Shown: positions 48,066-60,607 of the stretch, piece by piece
Layout of the letters: each line of letters opens with the position of its first letter
Numbering within the stretch: the first letter of the stretch is position 1
Assembly (NCBI RefSeq): GCF_003966755.1
Contig: NZ_AP018005.1
Coordinates: 1,116,001 to 1,180,000, forward strand
Reading direction: 5' to 3'
Length of the DNA stretch: 64,000 nucleotides
Source: Candidatus Rickettsiella viridis
GTDB lineage: Bacteria; Pseudomonadota; Gammaproteobacteria; Diplorickettsiales; Diplorickettsiaceae
Translations under genes and position numbers: made by a program
The notes under the pieces: generated by a model
Seen by the model: the letters and a program-made list of their open reading frames with translations, nothing else
What the model was told of the DNA's origin: nothing
Databases searched by the model: none

Positions 48066-50285
48066 TTACAACCCCCCTGCACTACCCAAATAAGGGCTAT
48101 TAGAGGCCCCAATCTGAGGCTGGCAAGCATCCCCATTGGCTGGCGGCTTAAACAGCCCCAGGGGCGTTAATAAAGACGCCTCGCTCTTCGAGCCAGGCTG
48201 AGAAGCAGGCTGTTTGGACTCGGAACCCGGAGTAATAAGCACCTCCTGTTGCGGGAATGTAGGCTCAGAAGCGCTATTATCTGCCTCAGGCTTCATCGTG
48301 GGCCCTTGCACAAGCTCAGACCCAGAAACGTTCTCTACAGCGCTTTCTGGCTTATCTGCCTGCGCATTAAGGCTATTTAGCCAATTTTCGTTTAGAACCC
48401 CCTCTTTAACCGTCTTAGGGGCTACTAAGCGCTTAAAAAAGCGTTTAATCCACTCAAAAAATCCCACCAAAACCCCTAGCAGGCCTGTTTTTTTGCGCAC
48501 TAGTTTAGGCTTATTGATGCGCGATAATTCTGTTTCGATTTGAATCTGCTGCGCATCGAATTTAATATCACCTGGAAAATATAATTTTGGCCTAACTAAT
48601 CCTTCAGCACCCGTAGCATTTTGTGACGCCACTTTTTGATGATGTCCTGATGCGAATAAGTCACTATAAATCCTTAAATAAAGTGATCTGTCAGCGTCTG
48701 TATCATCATAACGAGGAAATCTTCCACGTAATTCATAAAACGTTGCTGCCGCATCATAAGCCGCTGATGCACCACCTGTACGATCCTTTCCACTCTTACA
48801 GGCCACCCAACATGTAGCGCCTATGCAATTGATAATCATGACTTCCATGGCAGCCATTAAGGATTGCCGATGACGCTTATCATTCGTTCTGAATATTTCT
48901 ATACGACCTTGGCCTGGCGGAATTGATAATAAAGCCAGTATTGCATCAAACAAACGCAGCGTATTTTTATCAAACTCTGCTTTACCTTCGTCACTCAAAC
49001 GTAGCTTAAGTATTTTAATTAGCTCGTCTTTTTCATCACTTGATATACTTTCCTTGACTGCACAATCATTCAGCTTTATTAATAAATCATCTTGTTCAGA
49101 AATCTTTGGCAATAAATAGCGCCTTACAGCACCTAATAATAACGCTGTATTCCTGTCATTATGCTTAGTCTGCTCAGGATGAACACTAAAACGACGCCAT
49201 ATATTGAGCGGATGATTAGTCGATAATAAAGTAATTTTACCAAAAGAATGCTCTTTATATTCCAAACTTCCATTGTCCCGTACAACAAAACCCCATTGTG
49301 TTAAAAAAGTTTTGTTTGCAGGCGCAGTCGGATCGTTTAGCGCTACCTGAAAGCGCTTAACTGCTTTCTCCTTCATTTCGTATATTTTGGTATCATTATC
49401 ACTAGAGTCTGAAAGATGCTGACTCTTTAACGTAGCCGCCATTCCAGGCGACAAAAGTGACTGCGTCAAAATAACCGCCTCGAGAGTTTCGCCAACATGC
49501 GATTTACGAATCTGTTGTTCCAAGCTCAATCTAATCTGCGAGGCCAAATTTAAACAAGTTATGCGAAACCCCTCGTGATCAGTATGCGCTTGCTTCAGCA
49601 AATCAACAGGAAAAGGGGTTGCGTGTCGAAAATAAGTTAAAGCCTTCTCATTACCGATGTAAAAATTATGCCGCGACATATTAGCAACACCAGGAACGCA
49701 ACGCAGCGAGGAAGGTATTGATTTAGTACAGAGATCTTTCCAATTGGCTTTAATAAAATTCTGTTGCCATAACGCTAAGCTCTGAAACCAGAACGGCTCT
49801 ACGAGTGTATTGTGAATTTTAATGTACTCTTGAAATGAGCTTTCTTCATCAAAAAAAGGGGTTTCACGCTGAATTAATGTGTGATCAGTAATGCAATGAA
49901 CGACTCCTTCTTCTTCATCTAGAAATGACACGAGAGTCCCAAATTCTTCACGCCCTTTTTTCCAGACTGAACAGCGTTCGGCAAGCAGCAGCGATTTAAA
50001 CGAATCTTTTAGCGTGGTATGCTGAAGCAAAATATCGTTATATTTTTCCAGCAAGCTATCAAAGTATTCTTGGTTTGTACTAAAAGCAGCGCTTTTATCA
50101 AGACACTTAGCATAATCTATATAAATGGCTTCAATATTTTTCTTTATTAAATCCACTCTAGCCGAAAATTTAGTGCCTACTTTCCAATCTATTGCCGTTA
50201 AATGCTCTATTAAAAGCAACATCCCGTCTTTATAAGATTCCCCTCTTTGCCTTAAATTTTCAACGGCTTTTTTTTCGATTGGCAT
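48066..50285 (-). CDS. Putative effector with SopB-like CX5R phosphatase loop
   Basis: The 739-residue protein carries CKSGKDRTG with Cys496 and Arg502, the phosphate-binding P-loop of cysteine-based phosphatases and the same signature as the SopB/IpgD phosphoinositide phosphatases. An aromatic/Gly context (NCIGATCWVA) precedes it. About 490 residues of helical N-terminal sequence come first. After the loop, residues about 600-620 have a basic/hydrophobic stretch (GLLGVLVGFFEWIKRFFKRL) that may bind membranes. The last 110 residues are Ser/Pro/Gly/Gln-rich and disordered. No signal peptide. Type IV secretion and phosphoinositide activity are inferred. It lies between rpoC and rpsL on the same strand but before the str promoter. 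Confidence 0.75.
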   Translation of the reverse strand: MPIEKKAVENLRQRGESYKDGMLLLIEHLTAIDWKVGTKFSARVDLIKKNIEAIYIDYAKCLDKSAAFSTNQEYFDSLLEKYNDILLQHTTLKDSFKSLLLAERCSVWKKGREEFGTLVSFLDEEEGVVHCITDHTLIQRETPFFDEESSFQEYIKIHNTLVEPFWFQSLALWQQNFIKANWKDLCTKSIPSSLRCVPGVANMSRHNFYIGNEKALTYFRHATPFPVDLLKQAHTDHEGFRITCLNLASQIRLSLEQQIRKSHVGETLEAVILTQSLLSPGMAATLKSQHLSDSSDNDTKIYEMKEKAVKRFQVALNDPTAPANKTFLTQWGFVVRDNGSLEYKEHSFGKITLLSTNHPLNIWRRFSVHPEQTKHNDRNTALLLGAVRRYLLPKISEQDDLLIKLNDCAVKESISSDEKDELIKILKLRLSDEGKAEFDKNTLRLFDAILALLSIPPGQGRIEIFRTNDKRHRQSLMAAMEVMIINCIGATCWVACKSGKDRTGGASAAYDAAATFYELRGRFPRYDDTDADRSLYLRIYSDLFASGHHQKVASQNATGAEGLVRPKLYFPGDIKFDAQQIQIETELSRINKPKLVRKKTGLLGVLVGFFEWIKRFFKRLVAPKTVKEGVLNENWLNSLNAQADKPESAVENVSGSELVQGPTMKPEADNSASEPTFPQQEVLITPGSESKQPASQPGSKSEASLLTPLGLFKPPANGDACQPQIGASNSPYLGSAGGL

Positions 50286-50443
50286 ATAGCATACTCTATT
50301 TTTATTCTAAACATTTATCATAATTATTTTTCTATTAATAATAGTAACAGCCTATTATTAATAGAATATTAACCAACATCTCTTTTCATGCTTTTAAACA
50401 TAAAAGTCGCGCTAATTAATAAAAAAATAATAAAGTTAGAAAT

Positions 50444-50471
50444 AAAAAATGCACCCAAAAGGTGCATTTTT
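50444..50471 (-). terminator. Strong terminator after rpoC
   Basis: AAAAATGCACC, five bases and GGTGCATTTTT form an eleven-base-pair stem, with a T-run on either strand. It lies 38 bases after the rpoC stop and ends the rplJL-rpoBC transcript, so the effector candidate has its own transcription. Confidence 0.9.
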
Positions 50472-50508
50472 CTAGACCGAATTGTGAGTTTTACACAGGA
50501 AGCAAAAA

Positions 50509-53500
50509 TTACTTTGCTTCGTCTTTAGGTTCAGATAACGCCTGACTCAATGCCTGTTCTGCATCACTGGCTGTTACTTGCGGAGCTGCTAATTTTTGCT
50601 TTCTTGCCAAACTATTAGCCGCTCGCTGACGTCGTGATTCAGCATGATAGGCAAACCCTGTACCTGCTGGAATTAAACGTCCTACAATCACGTTTTCTTT
50701 TAGTCCTTTCAGATCATCACGTTTTCCTGTCACCGCCGCTTCAGTTAAAACACGTGTGGTTTCTTGGAACGAAGCCGCTGAAATAAACGAGTCTGTCGCC
50801 AACGATGCTTTAGTGATCCCTAATAATACTGACTCAAAACGTGCAGGCAGTTTATCTTCGCCGATTAGTTTACGGTTTTCTTCTTTGACACGCGCCTCTT
50901 CAAGCTGCTCACCTTTTAAGAAGCGACTTTCGCCCGAATCCAAGATGTTCACTTTACGTAGCATTTGACGAACGATAACTTCGATGTGTTTATCGTTAAT
51001 CTTAACACCTTGTAGGCGGTATACTTCTTGCACTTCGCTGACAATATAATTAGACAGCTTATTAATTCCTAAAAGACGTAAGATGTCATGTGGATTTAAA
51101 GGACCATCCGCCACAACCTCACCACGCTCAACATGTTCACCTTCAAAAACGGTGACATGACGCCATTTTGGAATTAACGCTTCAAAGACTTCGCCACTAT
51201 TTCCAGTAATAACTAAACGGCGTTTGCCCTTGGTTTCTTTACCGAAACTAATAATTCCAGAAATCTCTGCCAAAATAGCGGGTTCTTTTGGTTTGCGTGC
51301 TTCAAAGAGATCAGCTACTCGCGGTAAACCTCCGGTAATATCTCGGGTCTTAGACGTTTCTTGCGGAATACGTGCCACGATATCACCCACGCCCACTGCT
51401 GCACCATCTTCTAAGCTCAAAATAGCGTTAATGGGTAAGAAGTAATGTGCTGGTAAGCGTGTGCCAGGTAAAAATAAATCATTACCTTCTTTATCGGTTA
51501 ATCTCACCATCGGTCTTAATTCTTTACCACCAGAACCGCGTTGTTTAGAGTCCATCACCACGATGCTGGTTAAACCAGTCACTTCATCGGTTTGGCGATT
51601 CATGGTAATACCATCAACCAAATCAATAAATTTAATATACCCAGCTACTTCAGTCAAAACTGGATGAGTATGCGGATCCCACTGTGCGATGACTTGGCCT
51701 AGCACTACTTCGGTACCATCAGAAACCTTAATACTCGCACCATAAGGGAGCTTATAGCGCTCACGTTCACGGCCTTGTGCATCTAACAGGGTTAATTCCC
51801 CGGAGCGCGAGACCGTTACAAAATGACCATCGGCGTGCTTAACTAACTTAATGTTGTGTAGCTTAATTCGACCTTTGGATTTCACTTGGATGTGGTTCGC
51901 TAAAGCAACCTGCGAAGCAGCTCCCCCGATGTGGAAGGTACGCATGGTTAACTGTGTACCCGGCTCACCGATTGACTGTGCAGCAATAACGCCCACAGAC
52001 TCCCCAATCACGACTAAGTGTCCTCGTGCTAAGTCTCGGCCATAACAAGCCGCACAAATACCATAACGTGCTTCACAAGTAATAGGAGAACGTACATTCA
52101 CTTGATCCACCGCGCGCTCTTCTAAGATGTTAACCCACTGTTCATCCAGCAAGGTACCTTTATTAACCACGACATCATCGCTACCAGGTAGGCTCACATC
52201 ATCGGCTAATACACGACCTAATACACGTTCACGTAACGGCACCATAATTTCGCCGCCTTCTACATGGGGCGTAATTAAAATACCTAGTTCTGCGCCACAA
52301 TCGAGTTCAGTCACCACCATATCTTGTGCCACATCCACTAATCGACGAGTCAAATACCCGGAGTTAGCGGTCTTAAGTGCTGTATCGGCAAGACCTTTAC
52401 GCGCACCGTGAGTAGAAATAAAGTACTGTAATACGTCTAAACCTTCGCGGAAGTTAGCCGTAATCGGTGTTTCAATAATGCTACCGTCTGGTTTGGTCAT
52501 TAATCCACGCATACCCGCCAACTGACGCATTTGCGCAGGTGAACCCCTCGCGCCTGAGTCTGCCATCATGTACACAGGGTTAAACGATTCTTGTGCAACG
52601 ACGCTACCTTCTGAATTCGTAACGTCTTCAGTCGCCAATTTTTCCATCATCGCTTTTGCAACTTGGTCATTGGTACGCGACCAGATATCAACTACTTTGT
52701 TATAACGCTCACCTTGTGTTACCAAACCTGAGGAATACTGTGCTTCAATTTCTTTTACTTCGGTTTCGGCTTCGGAAATAATCCCACCTTTACTTTCAGG
52801 TATAATTAAATCTTCTATCCCGATAGAAATACCCGCACGTGTGGCGTAGCTAAAACCGGTATACATTAACTTATCAGCAAATATAGCGGTCGCTTTCAAG
52901 CCTAAACGACGATAACATTCGTTAATAAGGCTTAAAATAGCTTTTTTGTTCAAGGTCTTATTGATTAAAGAAAACGGTAACCCATCCGGTAAGATTTCAC
53001 TCAGTAACGCTCTACCGATGGTGCTTTCTAACAGTTTGGTTGATTCTTGTTTGTTACCTTGCTCATCAAATAGCACTTCGGTAATACGCACTTTGATTTT
53101 AGCATGCAAATCTGCATGCCCCGTATCATAAAGTTGGCGTACTGAGTTTATATCAGCGCAAACGAGGCCTTCACCTTTGGCATTAATTCTATCACGCGTT
53201 AGATAATAAAGACCTAATACCACATCCTGCGTAGGAACAATGATAGGTTCACCATTCGCAGGTGATAAAATATTGTTAGTCGACATCATTAAAGCACGTG
53301 CTTCTAATTGCGCTTCGATGGTTAATGGTACGTGTACGGCCATTTGGTCACCGTCAAAGTCGGCGTTATAAGCGGTACAAACTAACGGATGCAACTGAAT
53401 CGCCTTACCTTCAACCAAAATAGGTTCAAACGCTTGAATACCCAATCGGTGCAAGGTAGGTGCTCGGTTTAATAAAACCGGATGTTCACGAATCACTTCT

Positions 53501-54921
53501 TCTAAAATATCCCAAACTTCAGGTGATTCATTTTCTACCATCTTTTTAGCAGCTTTAATCGTAGATGCTAAATCATGTAATTGTAATTTGCTTAAAATAA
53601 AAGGCTTAAATAACTCTAAAGCCATTTTCTTTGGTAAACCGCACTGATGTAATTTAAGGGTAGGTCCTACTACGATGACGGAACGACCTGAGTAATCCAC
53701 TCGTTTACCTAATAGATTCTGTCTAAATCGACCTTGTTTACCTTTAATCATATCCGCTAAGGATTTTAAAGGTCGCTTATTACTACCGGTAATCGCACGT
53801 CCGCGACGACCATTATCTAATAAAGCATCAACCGACTCTTGTAACATACGTTTTTCATTACGTACGATGATGTCGGGTGCATTTAAATCAAGCAAGCGCT
53901 TTAAACGGTTATTACGATTGATAACACGGCGATATAAATCATTTAAATCGGAGGTTGCAAAACGCCCGCCATCTAAAGGCACTAAAGGACGCAAATCAGG
54001 TGGTAATACCGGTAATACCGTTAGCACCATCCACTCGGGCTTATTACCTGATTGTTCAAACGCTTCTAAAAGCTTTAAACGCTTCGCATATTTCTTTAAT
54101 TTTGTTTCTGAATTGGTATTAGGAATTTCTTCACGTAAGCGATTAATTTCTTCACCCATTTCTAAAGTAATGAGTAATTGTTGTATCGCTTCGGCACCCA
54201 TACGCGCATCAAATTCATCACCATGTTCTTCGATGGCTTCTAAATATTGTTCATCCGTTAAAAGCTGTCCTCGCTGTAACATGGTCATACCAGGTTCAAT
54301 CACAACAAAGGCTTCAAAATACAGCACGCGCTCTATATCACGTAATGTCATATCGAGTAAAAGACCGATACGTGAAGGCAAGGATTTTAAAAACCAAATA
54401 TGGGCAACAGGACTGGCTAATTCAACGTGACCCATACGTTCACGACGTACTTTGGTCAATGCCACTTCAACGCCACATTTTTCACAAATGACGCCACGGT
54501 GCTTCAGTCGCTTATATTTACCACATAAGCATTCATAGTCTTTGATAGGTCCAAAAATTTTCGCACAAAACAAACCATCTCTTTCAGGTTTAAAGGTACG
54601 ATAATTGATAGTCTCAGGTTTTTTCACTTCACCATAAGACCAGGTACGGATCATCTCAGGCGAAGCTAATGAGATACGAATATTATCAAATTCATCTAGA
54701 TAATCTTCTTGCTTCAAAATACCCAATAAATCAGCCATTAAAGGTTTTTCAGTCACCTGAGAAGCAGCAGATTGCACCGCTTCTGCCATGCTGGCTAAGC
54801 TTTCTTGAGGCGAAGTTTGTTTATCTTCTTGTGCAGACACTTTTTTATCTGCCGCCATTGATTCTGTCGCAGCACTTTCAACTTCATTATTCATAGGGTC
54901 CACTTTTGGTTTAGTTGCCAA
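50509..54921 (-). CDS. rpoC: RNA polymerase beta' subunit, with N-terminal extension
   Basis: Beta' holds the catalytic Mg and the zinc region. The 1470-residue protein has the zinc-finger segment [20 protein letters not shown], the catalytic [14 protein letters not shown] and the second zinc site ([16 protein letters not shown]). About 60 extra residues precede the normal start ([20 protein letters not shown]). The TTG at 54921 has GGAG nine bases upstream and lies 20 bases after the rpoB stop; ATG at 54894 is another possible start. The extension is acidic and Ala/Ser/Glu-rich. Confidence 0.96.
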   Translation of the reverse strand: MATKPKVDPMNNEVESAATESMAADKKVSAQEDKQTSPQESLASMAEAVQSAASQVTEKPLMADLLGILKQEDYLDEFDNIRISLASPEMIRTWSYGEVKKPETINYRTFKPERDGLFCAKIFGPIKDYECLCGKYKRLKHRGVICEKCGVEVALTKVRRERMGHVELASPVAHIWFLKSLPSRIGLLLDMTLRDIERVLYFEAFVVIEPGMTMLQRGQLLTDEQYLEAIEEHGDEFDARMGAEAIQQLLITLEMGEEINRLREEIPNTNSETKLKKYAKRLKLLEAFEQSGNKPEWMVLTVLPVLPPDLRPLVPLDGGRFATSDLNDLYRRVINRNNRLKRLLDLNAPDIIVRNEKRMLQESVDALLDNGRRGRAITGSNKRPLKSLADMIKGKQGRFRQNLLGKRVDYSGRSVIVVGPTLKLHQCGLPKKMALELFKPFILSKLQLHDLASTIKAAKKMVENESPEVWDILEEVIREHPVLLNRAPTLHRLGIQAFEPILVEGKAIQLHPLVCTAYNADFDGDQMAVHVPLTIEAQLEARALMMSTNNILSPANGEPIIVPTQDVVLGLYYLTRDRINAKGEGLVCADINSVRQLYDTGHADLHAKIKVRITEVLFDEQGNKQESTKLLESTIGRALLSEILPDGLPFSLINKTLNKKAILSLINECYRRLGLKATAIFADKLMYTGFSYATRAGISIGIEDLIIPESKGGIISEAETEVKEIEAQYSSGLVTQGERYNKVVDIWSRTNDQVAKAMMEKLATEDVTNSEGSVVAQESFNPVYMMADSGARGSPAQMRQLAGMRGLMTKPDGSIIETPITANFREGLDVLQYFISTHGARKGLADTALKTANSGYLTRRLVDVAQDMVVTELDCGAELGILITPHVEGGEIMVPLRERVLGRVLADDVSLPGSDDVVVNKGTLLDEQWVNILEERAVDQVNVRSPITCEARYGICAACYGRDLARGHLVVIGESVGVIAAQSIGEPGTQLTMRTFHIGGAASQVALANHIQVKSKGRIKLHNIKLVKHADGHFVTVSRSGELTLLDAQGRERERYKLPYGASIKVSDGTEVVLGQVIAQWDPHTHPVLTEVAGYIKFIDLVDGITMNRQTDEVTGLTSIVVMDSKQRGSGGKELRPMVRLTDKEGNDLFLPGTRLPAHYFLPINAILSLEDGAAVGVGDIVARIPQETSKTRDITGGLPRVADLFEARKPKEPAILAEISGIISFGKETKGKRRLVITGNSGEVFEALIPKWRHVTVFEGEHVERGEVVADGPLNPHDILRLLGINKLSNYIVSEVQEVYRLQGVKINDKHIEVIVRQMLRKVNILDSGESRFLKGEQLEEARVKEENRKLIGEDKLPARFESVLLGITKASLATDSFISAASFQETTRVLTEAAVTGKRDDLKGLKENVIVGRLIPAGTGFAYHAESRRQRAANSLARKQKLAAPQVTASDAEQALSQALSEPKDEAK

Positions 54922-54941
54922 GGTTATAACTCCACATCAGA

Positions 54942-57900
54942 TTAATCTTTGGTTTCTAATTCTGCATTAATTGCCAAGGAGCGTATTTCCTTGACTAATA
55001 CGTTAAACGATTCTGGCATACCCGCTTCCATATGATGGTCACCATCAACAATATTTTTATACATCTTCGTTCGACCAGCGACATCATCTGATTTCACCGT
55101 TAACATTTCTTGTAAGGTGTAAGCTGCACCGTAGGCCTCTAAAGCCCATACTTCCATTTCACCAAATCGCTGTCCACCAAACTGTGCTTTACCACCCAAC
55201 GGCTGTTGAGTGACTAAACTATAAGAACCCGTTGATCGGGCATGCATTTTATCGTCAACTAAGTGATTTAGTTTGAGCATATACATATAACCAACTGTAA
55301 CAGGGCGTTCAAAACGCTGACCCGTTCTACCATCATAAAGCGTTGTTTGGCCTGATTCAGGTAGATCCGCTAAACGTAACATGCGCTTGATTTCCGTTTC
55401 AGTCACACCATCAAAAACAGGGGTCGCCATAGTCACACCTTTACGCAAATTCTGCGCTAACTCGAGCGTTTCTTCATTCGATAACGCATCGAGATCAACC
55501 TTTTGCGCGGTTTGCTTATTATCGTTATAGATGGAGCCTAAAAAGGTTTTGATTTCTTTCATGTTTTTCTTGTTATCTAACATGCCGCCTATCTTTAAAC
55601 CTAAGCCCTTGGCTGCCCAACCTAAATGGGTTTCTAATACTTGCCCCACGTTCATACGCGATGGAACCCCTAATGGATTCAATACGATATCCACGGGCGT
55701 ACCATCTTCCATATAAGGCATATCTTCGACGGGGATAATGGTTGAAATAACCCCTTTGTTACCATGTCGACCCGCCATTTTATCCCCTGGCTGAATACAA
55801 CGCTTAATAGCCAAATACACCTTAACGATTTTGAGTATCCCTGGTGCTAAATCATCGCCTTGGGTTAATTTTTTACGTTTACTTTCAAACTTTTCATCTA
55901 AAGCTAAACGAGCTGCTTCAAGTTGCTTAGCAACAGCTTCTAACTGTTGATTGGCGGCTTCATCACGCAAGCTGACCGAAAACCACTGATCTTTAGACAG
56001 CGTATTCAAGTATTCCAGCGTTACCTTGCTACCTGATTTGAGCTTATTAGGACCACTGCTCGCAACAGCACCCACCAATAATGTTTCTAAACGTTGGTAA
56101 CTATCATTTTCTAAAATTCTAAATTCGTCGTATAAATCTTTCTTAATTTTTTCTAAAGCCGCAGCTTCGATACTTAAAGCACGTTGATCTTTTTCCAGAC
56201 CATCACGTGTAAAGACTTGCACGTCGATAACTGTTCCTCGCATGCCGGAAGGCACACGTAATGAACTATCTTTTACATCGGAGGCCTTTTCACCAAAAAT
56301 AGCGCGTAATAATTTTTCTTCTGGCGTTAATTGTGTTTCACCTTTTGGTGTCACTTTTCCAACCAGAATATCACCACCTTCAACCCAAGCCCCTAAGTGT
56401 ACAATCCCAGATTCATCTAATTTAGAAAGCGCACTTTCACCGACATTAGGAATATCAGACGTAATTTCTTCAGAACCTAATTTGGTATCACGACCAATAC
56501 AGGTCAGTTCTTCAATGTGAATCGTGGTAAAACGATCTTCAGAAACAACGCGCTCTGAAATTAAAATAGAATCTTCGAAGTTATATCCATTCCAAGGCAT
56601 AAATGCGACTAATAAATTGCGCCCTAATGCTAATTCACCGAGATCCGTAGAAGGACCATCCGCTAATACATCCCCTTTCTTAATCTTGTCGCCTTTATTG
56701 ACTAAAGGTCGTTGGTTAATACAGGTATTTTGATTAGAACGTGTATATTTTGTCAGGTTATAGATATCAACCCCGGCGGTACCTGCTACCGCTTCCTCGT
56801 CGTCTACACGCACAACAATTCGACCTGCATCAACGGAATCAATAAAACCACTACGTTTTGCGACAACAACAACACCCGAGTCTACCGCCACTTTACGTTC
56901 CATCCCTGTTCCCACTAAGGGTTTTTCAGTACGTAAGGTAGGAACCGCCTGACGTTGCATATTAGAACCCATCAATGCACGGTTTGCATCGTCGTGTTCT
57001 AAGAACGGAATTAAAGAAGCCGCTACGGAAACAACCTGCGACGGCGAAATATCCATATAATCGACTTTATCTGCTGTTGTCAGCATGGATTCATTACGAT
57101 GGCGTGAAGGAATCAAATCATCGATGAGTCGGCCATGGCTATCCAAACGTGTATTAGCCTGCGCAATAACATATTTACCTTCTTCAATAGCTGATAAATA
57201 TTGGATTTCATGCGTTACTTTACCGTTTTCAACTTTTCGATAAGGGGTTTCAAGGAATCCATAATGGTTTGTGCGTGCGTAAACAGCCAGAGAATTAATC
57301 AAGCCAATATTAGGTCCTTCCGGTGTTTCAATCGGACAAACACGACCATAATGGGTTGGATGCACGTCCCGAACTTCAAAGCCCGCACGTTCACGGGTTA
57401 AACCACCCGGTCCAAGCGCTGAAACACGTCGTTTATGCGTAATTTCTGAAAGTGGATTTACTTGGTCCATGAACTGAGATAATTGACTGGAACCAAAAAA
57501 TTCTTTTATCGCCGCAGAAATAGGTTTAGCGTTAATTAAATCTTGCGGCATTAAATTTTCAGACTCTGCCACACTGAGACGATCTCTAACTGCTCGTTCC
57601 ACACGCACTAAGCCAACACGGAACTGGTTTTCAGCCATCTCACCCACACTACGCACACGTCGATTGCCTAAATGGTCAATATCATCGACATCGCCTTTAC
57701 CATTACGAATATCAATCAAGGCTTTTAAAACATCAACAATATCTTCTTTAGCTAAAGTGCCAGATCCTAAAATTTCTTCACGCCCTAAACGCCGATTAAA
57801 CTTCATTCGGCCTACAGCGGATAAATCATAACGATCAGGAACAAAAAACAGATTTTTAAATAAAGCTTCTGCTGCTTCTTTGGTTGGCGGCTCACCCGGA

Positions 57901-59072
57901 CGCATCATACGGTAGATTTCTACCAATGCTTCTTGCTGGCTATTGCTAGGATCAATACGCAGGGTCGTGGAAACATAAGCGCCTGAATCTAAATCATTGG
58001 TATACAATGTTTCAATGGTTTTTATACCGGACTCAGCTATTTTTTTAATGATATCAGCGGTTAATTCGGTATTCGCTTCAAATAAAATCTCACCTGTTTC
58101 TGGGTCAATGACTGGTTTTGCTAAGGTTTTACCCAGCAAATATTCAGCTGTAAACTCTAATTGTTTTATTTTTGCTTGTTCTAACTGTCGAATTTGTCGC
58201 GCAGCAATACGGCGACCTTGTTCTATAATAACTTTACCTGCTGCATCCTTAATATCAAATGTGGCGATTTCACCGCGTAGGCGCTCAGGTACTAAATCTA
58301 AAACAACTGACTCACCTTTGAAATGGAAGGTATTATTCGCGAAAAATAATTCGAGTATTTCTTCAGTGGTAAATCCTAAGGCACGTAATAGGATCGTTGC
58401 CGCTAATTTACGGCGTCTGTCGATACGAACAAAGAGGTTATCTTTGGGATCAAATTCAAAATCTAGCCATGAACCACGGTAAGGAATAATGCGTGCTGCA
58501 TAAAGTAATTTACCGGATGAGTGTGTTTTACCCTTATCATGCTCGAAAAATACACCCGGCGAACGATGTAGTTGCGAAACAACCACACGGTCAGTTCCAT
58601 TAATAACAAAACTACCTGTATCCGTCATCAAGGGCAATTCACCCATGTAGACTTCTTGTTCTTTAATATTTTTAATTCGGTTAGTGCCCGGCGCTGCTTC
58701 ATCAAAAATAATCAAACGCATCTTGACACGTAAAGGCGCACCGTAGGTTAGACCGCGTGCTTGACATTCTTTGACATCAAAAGGCGGTTGCCCTATTCGG
58801 TAGCTGATATATTCTAAGGTCGCTTCACCACCAGAATAAGAAGAAATAGGAAACACTGATTTAAAAGCCGCATTCAACCCAAACTCTTCTAAAGCGTCTG
58901 CTGGGGTATCTGTTTGCAAAAAACGATGGTAAGACTCGATCTGGGTCGCTAAAAGATAAGGCGCCTCCATAATCGTGGCTTGTTTACCAAAATTTTTCCG
59001 AATACGTTTTTTTTCTGTGAATGAATAAGGCTTAGCCGCTGACTCAGTTGCTTGGGATATCCGAATTACCAT
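54942..59072 (-). CDS. rpoB: RNA polymerase beta subunit
   Basis: Beta forms the catalytic cleft with beta'. The 1376-residue protein has all usual segments, including the rifampicin cluster ([20 protein letters not shown]), the binding segment [17 protein letters not shown] and the C-terminal [18 protein letters not shown]. The ATG at 59072 follows AGGTGA by six bases; the TTG one codon earlier is open too. In the rifampicin cluster the residue matching E. coli Asn518 is Val (codon at 57459-57461). Confidence 0.98.
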   Translation of the reverse strand: MVIRISQATESAAKPYSFTEKKRIRKNFGKQATIMEAPYLLATQIESYHRFLQTDTPADALEEFGLNAAFKSVFPISSYSGGEATLEYISYRIGQPPFDVKECQARGLTYGAPLRVKMRLIIFDEAAPGTNRIKNIKEQEVYMGELPLMTDTGSFVINGTDRVVVSQLHRSPGVFFEHDKGKTHSSGKLLYAARIIPYRGSWLDFEFDPKDNLFVRIDRRRKLAATILLRALGFTTEEILELFFANNTFHFKGESVVLDLVPERLRGEIATFDIKDAAGKVIIEQGRRIAARQIRQLEQAKIKQLEFTAEYLLGKTLAKPVIDPETGEILFEANTELTADIIKKIAESGIKTIETLYTNDLDSGAYVSTTLRIDPSNSQQEALVEIYRMMRPGEPPTKEAAEALFKNLFFVPDRYDLSAVGRMKFNRRLGREEILGSGTLAKEDIVDVLKALIDIRNGKGDVDDIDHLGNRRVRSVGEMAENQFRVGLVRVERAVRDRLSVAESENLMPQDLINAKPISAAIKEFFGSSQLSQFMDQVNPLSEITHKRRVSALGPGGLTRERAGFEVRDVHPTHYGRVCPIETPEGPNIGLINSLAVYARTNHYGFLETPYRKVENGKVTHEIQYLSAIEEGKYVIAQANTRLDSHGRLIDDLIPSRHRNESMLTTADKVDYMDISPSQVVSVAASLIPFLEHDDANRALMGSNMQRQAVPTLRTEKPLVGTGMERKVAVDSGVVVVAKRSGFIDSVDAGRIVVRVDDEEAVAGTAGVDIYNLTKYTRSNQNTCINQRPLVNKGDKIKKGDVLADGPSTDLGELALGRNLLVAFMPWNGYNFEDSILISERVVSEDRFTTIHIEELTCIGRDTKLGSEEITSDIPNVGESALSKLDESGIVHLGAWVEGGDILVGKVTPKGETQLTPEEKLLRAIFGEKASDVKDSSLRVPSGMRGTVIDVQVFTRDGLEKDQRALSIEAAALEKIKKDLYDEFRILENDSYQRLETLLVGAVASSGPNKLKSGSKVTLEYLNTLSKDQWFSVSLRDEAANQQLEAVAKQLEAARLALDEKFESKRKKLTQGDDLAPGILKIVKVYLAIKRCIQPGDKMAGRHGNKGVISTIIPVEDMPYMEDGTPVDIVLNPLGVPSRMNVGQVLETHLGWAAKGLGLKIGGMLDNKKNMKEIKTFLGSIYNDNKQTAQKVDLDALSNEETLELAQNLRKGVTMATPVFDGVTETEIKRMLRLADLPESGQTTLYDGRTGQRFERPVTVGYMYMLKLNHLVDDKMHARSTGSYSLVTQQPLGGKAQFGGQRFGEMEVWALEAYGAAYTLQEMLTVKSDDVAGRTKMYKNIVDGDHHMEAGMPESFNVLVKEIRSLAINAELETKD

Positions 59073-59179
59073 CAAAGTTCACCTAGTTTAGAGAACAGAA
59101 TTACAATTACATTGAAAAAGCACTAACATAAGAATGCTCAAGTTAACCCTGAGCATCTCATTTTGACTTAATAAGAACC

Positions 59180-59214
59180 AGTTGCTGCCCTTTCATAAAG
59201 AAAGGACAACAACT
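59180..59214 (-). promoter_or_regulatory. Hairpin between rplL and rpoB, possible processing or attenuation site
   Basis: AGTTGCTGCCCTTTC and GAAAGGACAACAACT form a 15-position stem with two mismatches and a five-base loop in the 181-base rplL-rpoB gap. E. coli has an attenuator and RNase III site in the same place. No T-run follows, which suits processing better than termination. Confidence 0.6.
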
Positions 59215-59253
59215 GCTCTTAAATAAAACCAATCTATTTAAAACGCGTTGACG

Positions 59254-59643
59254 TTATTTCAGTTCAACTTTAGCGCCCGCTTCTTCAAGCTGCTTCTTAA
59301 GCGCTTCTGCATCAGCTTTAGAAAGCCCTTCTTTAATAACGGGTTGTGCTGATTCAACGAGGTCTTTAGCTTCTTTTAAGCCTAGATTGGTTGCTGTACG
59401 TACTACTTTAATAACATTAATTTTGTTAGCACCAACATCTGCCAAAATTACGTTAAATTCAGTTTTTTCTTCCGCAGCAGCGGCTGATCCGCCCGCACTA
59501 GGAGCCGCTACAGCAACAGTCGCTGCGGCAGCAGAAACACCAAACTTCTCTTCCATGCTCTTAATAAGATTAACAACGTCCATTACGCTCATATTTGCAA
59601 TCGCGTTTAATACATCTTCTTTAGAATTAACGGCCGTACTCAT
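59254..59643 (-). CDS. rplL: 50S ribosomal protein L7/L12
   Basis: L7/L12 forms the flexible stalk that recruits translation GTPases. The 129-residue protein has an N-terminal dimer part, an Ala/Gly/Pro hinge (residues about 38-55) and the C-terminal domain with [20 protein letters not shown]. It follows rplJ by 45 bases. Confidence 0.97.
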   Translation of the reverse strand: MSTAVNSKEDVLNAIANMSVMDVVNLIKSMEEKFGVSAAAATVAVAAPSAGGSAAAAEEKTEFNVILADVGANKINVIKVVRTATNLGLKEAKDLVESAQPVIKEGLSKADAEALKKQLEEAGAKVELK

Positions 59644-59688
59644 ATAATCACTCCAAAAAAATAAAATACTTCTTCTATAACCTTTAGC

Positions 59689-60219
59689 TTACCCTGCTGC
59701 CTGACGCTGATCGCGTACTGCAGCAACGGTACGTACAAATTTGGCATGTGGTTCAGCCAAGGTACGAACCAGTTTGGTAATAGGCGCTTTCATAACTGCC
59801 ATTAAGGTGGCAATCGCTTCATCACGTGTCGGTAAACTAGCCAGCTTATCAATATCATTCACTGGAAGCAGTTGACCATCAAACGCTAATGCTTTGACTA
59901 GCAATTTTTGGTTCTGCTTTGTAAATGCTTTAATAAGTCGCGCTGCTGCACCGGGTTCTTGTTGAGAAAACGCTAAGAGTAAGGGACCTACTAAGGTGTC
60001 CTGAAGACACGCAAAATCCGTTCCTTCCAAAGCGCGTCGTGCCAGTGTATTGCGCACAACACGCAAATAAACACCGGAGTTACGCGCCTGTACTCGCAAT
60101 TGACTCAATTCACCCACACTCAATCCGCGATATTCAGCAGTGACTGCTGATAACGCGTTTTTTGCAACTTCTCCGACTTCCGCGACAATGGCCTGTTTAT
60201 CTTCAAGTCTTAGTGTCAC
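59689..60219 (-). CDS. rplJ: 50S ribosomal protein L10
   Basis: L10 anchors the L7/L12 dimers and represses the operon with L7/L12. The GTG at 60219 starts the family sequence (V)[18 protein letters not shown] and is preceded by GAGGAG about ten bases away, giving 176 residues; the longer ATG frame would run through leader sequence. It contains [16 protein letters not shown] long leader with hairpins lies upstream. Confidence 0.94.
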   Translation of the reverse strand: MTLRLEDKQAIVAEVGEVAKNALSAVTAEYRGLSVGELSQLRVQARNSGVYLRVVRNTLARRALEGTDFACLQDTLVGPLLLAFSQQEPGAAARLIKAFTKQNQKLLVKALAFDGQLLPVNDIDKLASLPTRDEAIATLMAVMKAPITKLVRTLAEPHAKFVRTVAAVRDQRQAAG

Positions 60220-60607
60220 GTTCTGGTTTCTCCTCATTCTGAATGATACTAAATTGGGTTTTAGAGTGGTGCGCACGCGCACCGTCTATCATCCGCTTTA
60301 GCGATACTCAGCAATTTAATTAAGGTGGCCGTAATACGGTTCACCGTCTGCGTAGGGAATATTAAGCTTTGATAAAAAAGTCTATATTGTCTGGATTGCC
60401 ACACAATGACGACATTTTTTATCATCACACCTACGGTCTTCGACAGTTAGTAGGTTTTTTACCTACTTTCTGCGAATTTCTTAGACCTAAAATGCAGCGT
60501 TTTATACTTTGCTTGCTGCATTTAAGCGGTCAATGTTCTGCCCTTATAAGGGGGTAACCCTTCTATACTAAATAGTGGGGCTAGTCAAGCGACCCACTAC
60601 ACACACC
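60220..60607 (-). promoter_or_regulatory. L10 leader and intergenic region
   Basis: 388 bases between rplA and rplJ, without a gene. Hairpins include AGTAGGT/ACCTACT (60449-60467), AAATGCAGC/GCTGCATTT (60490-60523), CCCTTATAAGGG (60541) and TAGTGGG/CCCACTA (60573-60599) just after rplA. In E. coli this region has the rplJ promoter and the L10-binding leader; the same role is likely. A remnant of family B (CTGGATTGCC..AATGACG, about 60397-60413) also lies here. Confidence 0.6.

Noticed and set aside
53867..54430. 187-codon plus-strand open frame inside rpoC
   Set aside because: Antisense shadow of the strongly conserved rpoC coding sequence.
57997..58482. 161-codon plus-strand open frame inside rpoB
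   Set aside because: Antisense shadow of rpoB without any protein signature.
60369..60557. 62-codon plus-strand frame in the rplA-rplJ gap
   Set aside because: Built from leader hairpins and a repeat remnant, with no ribosome-binding site.
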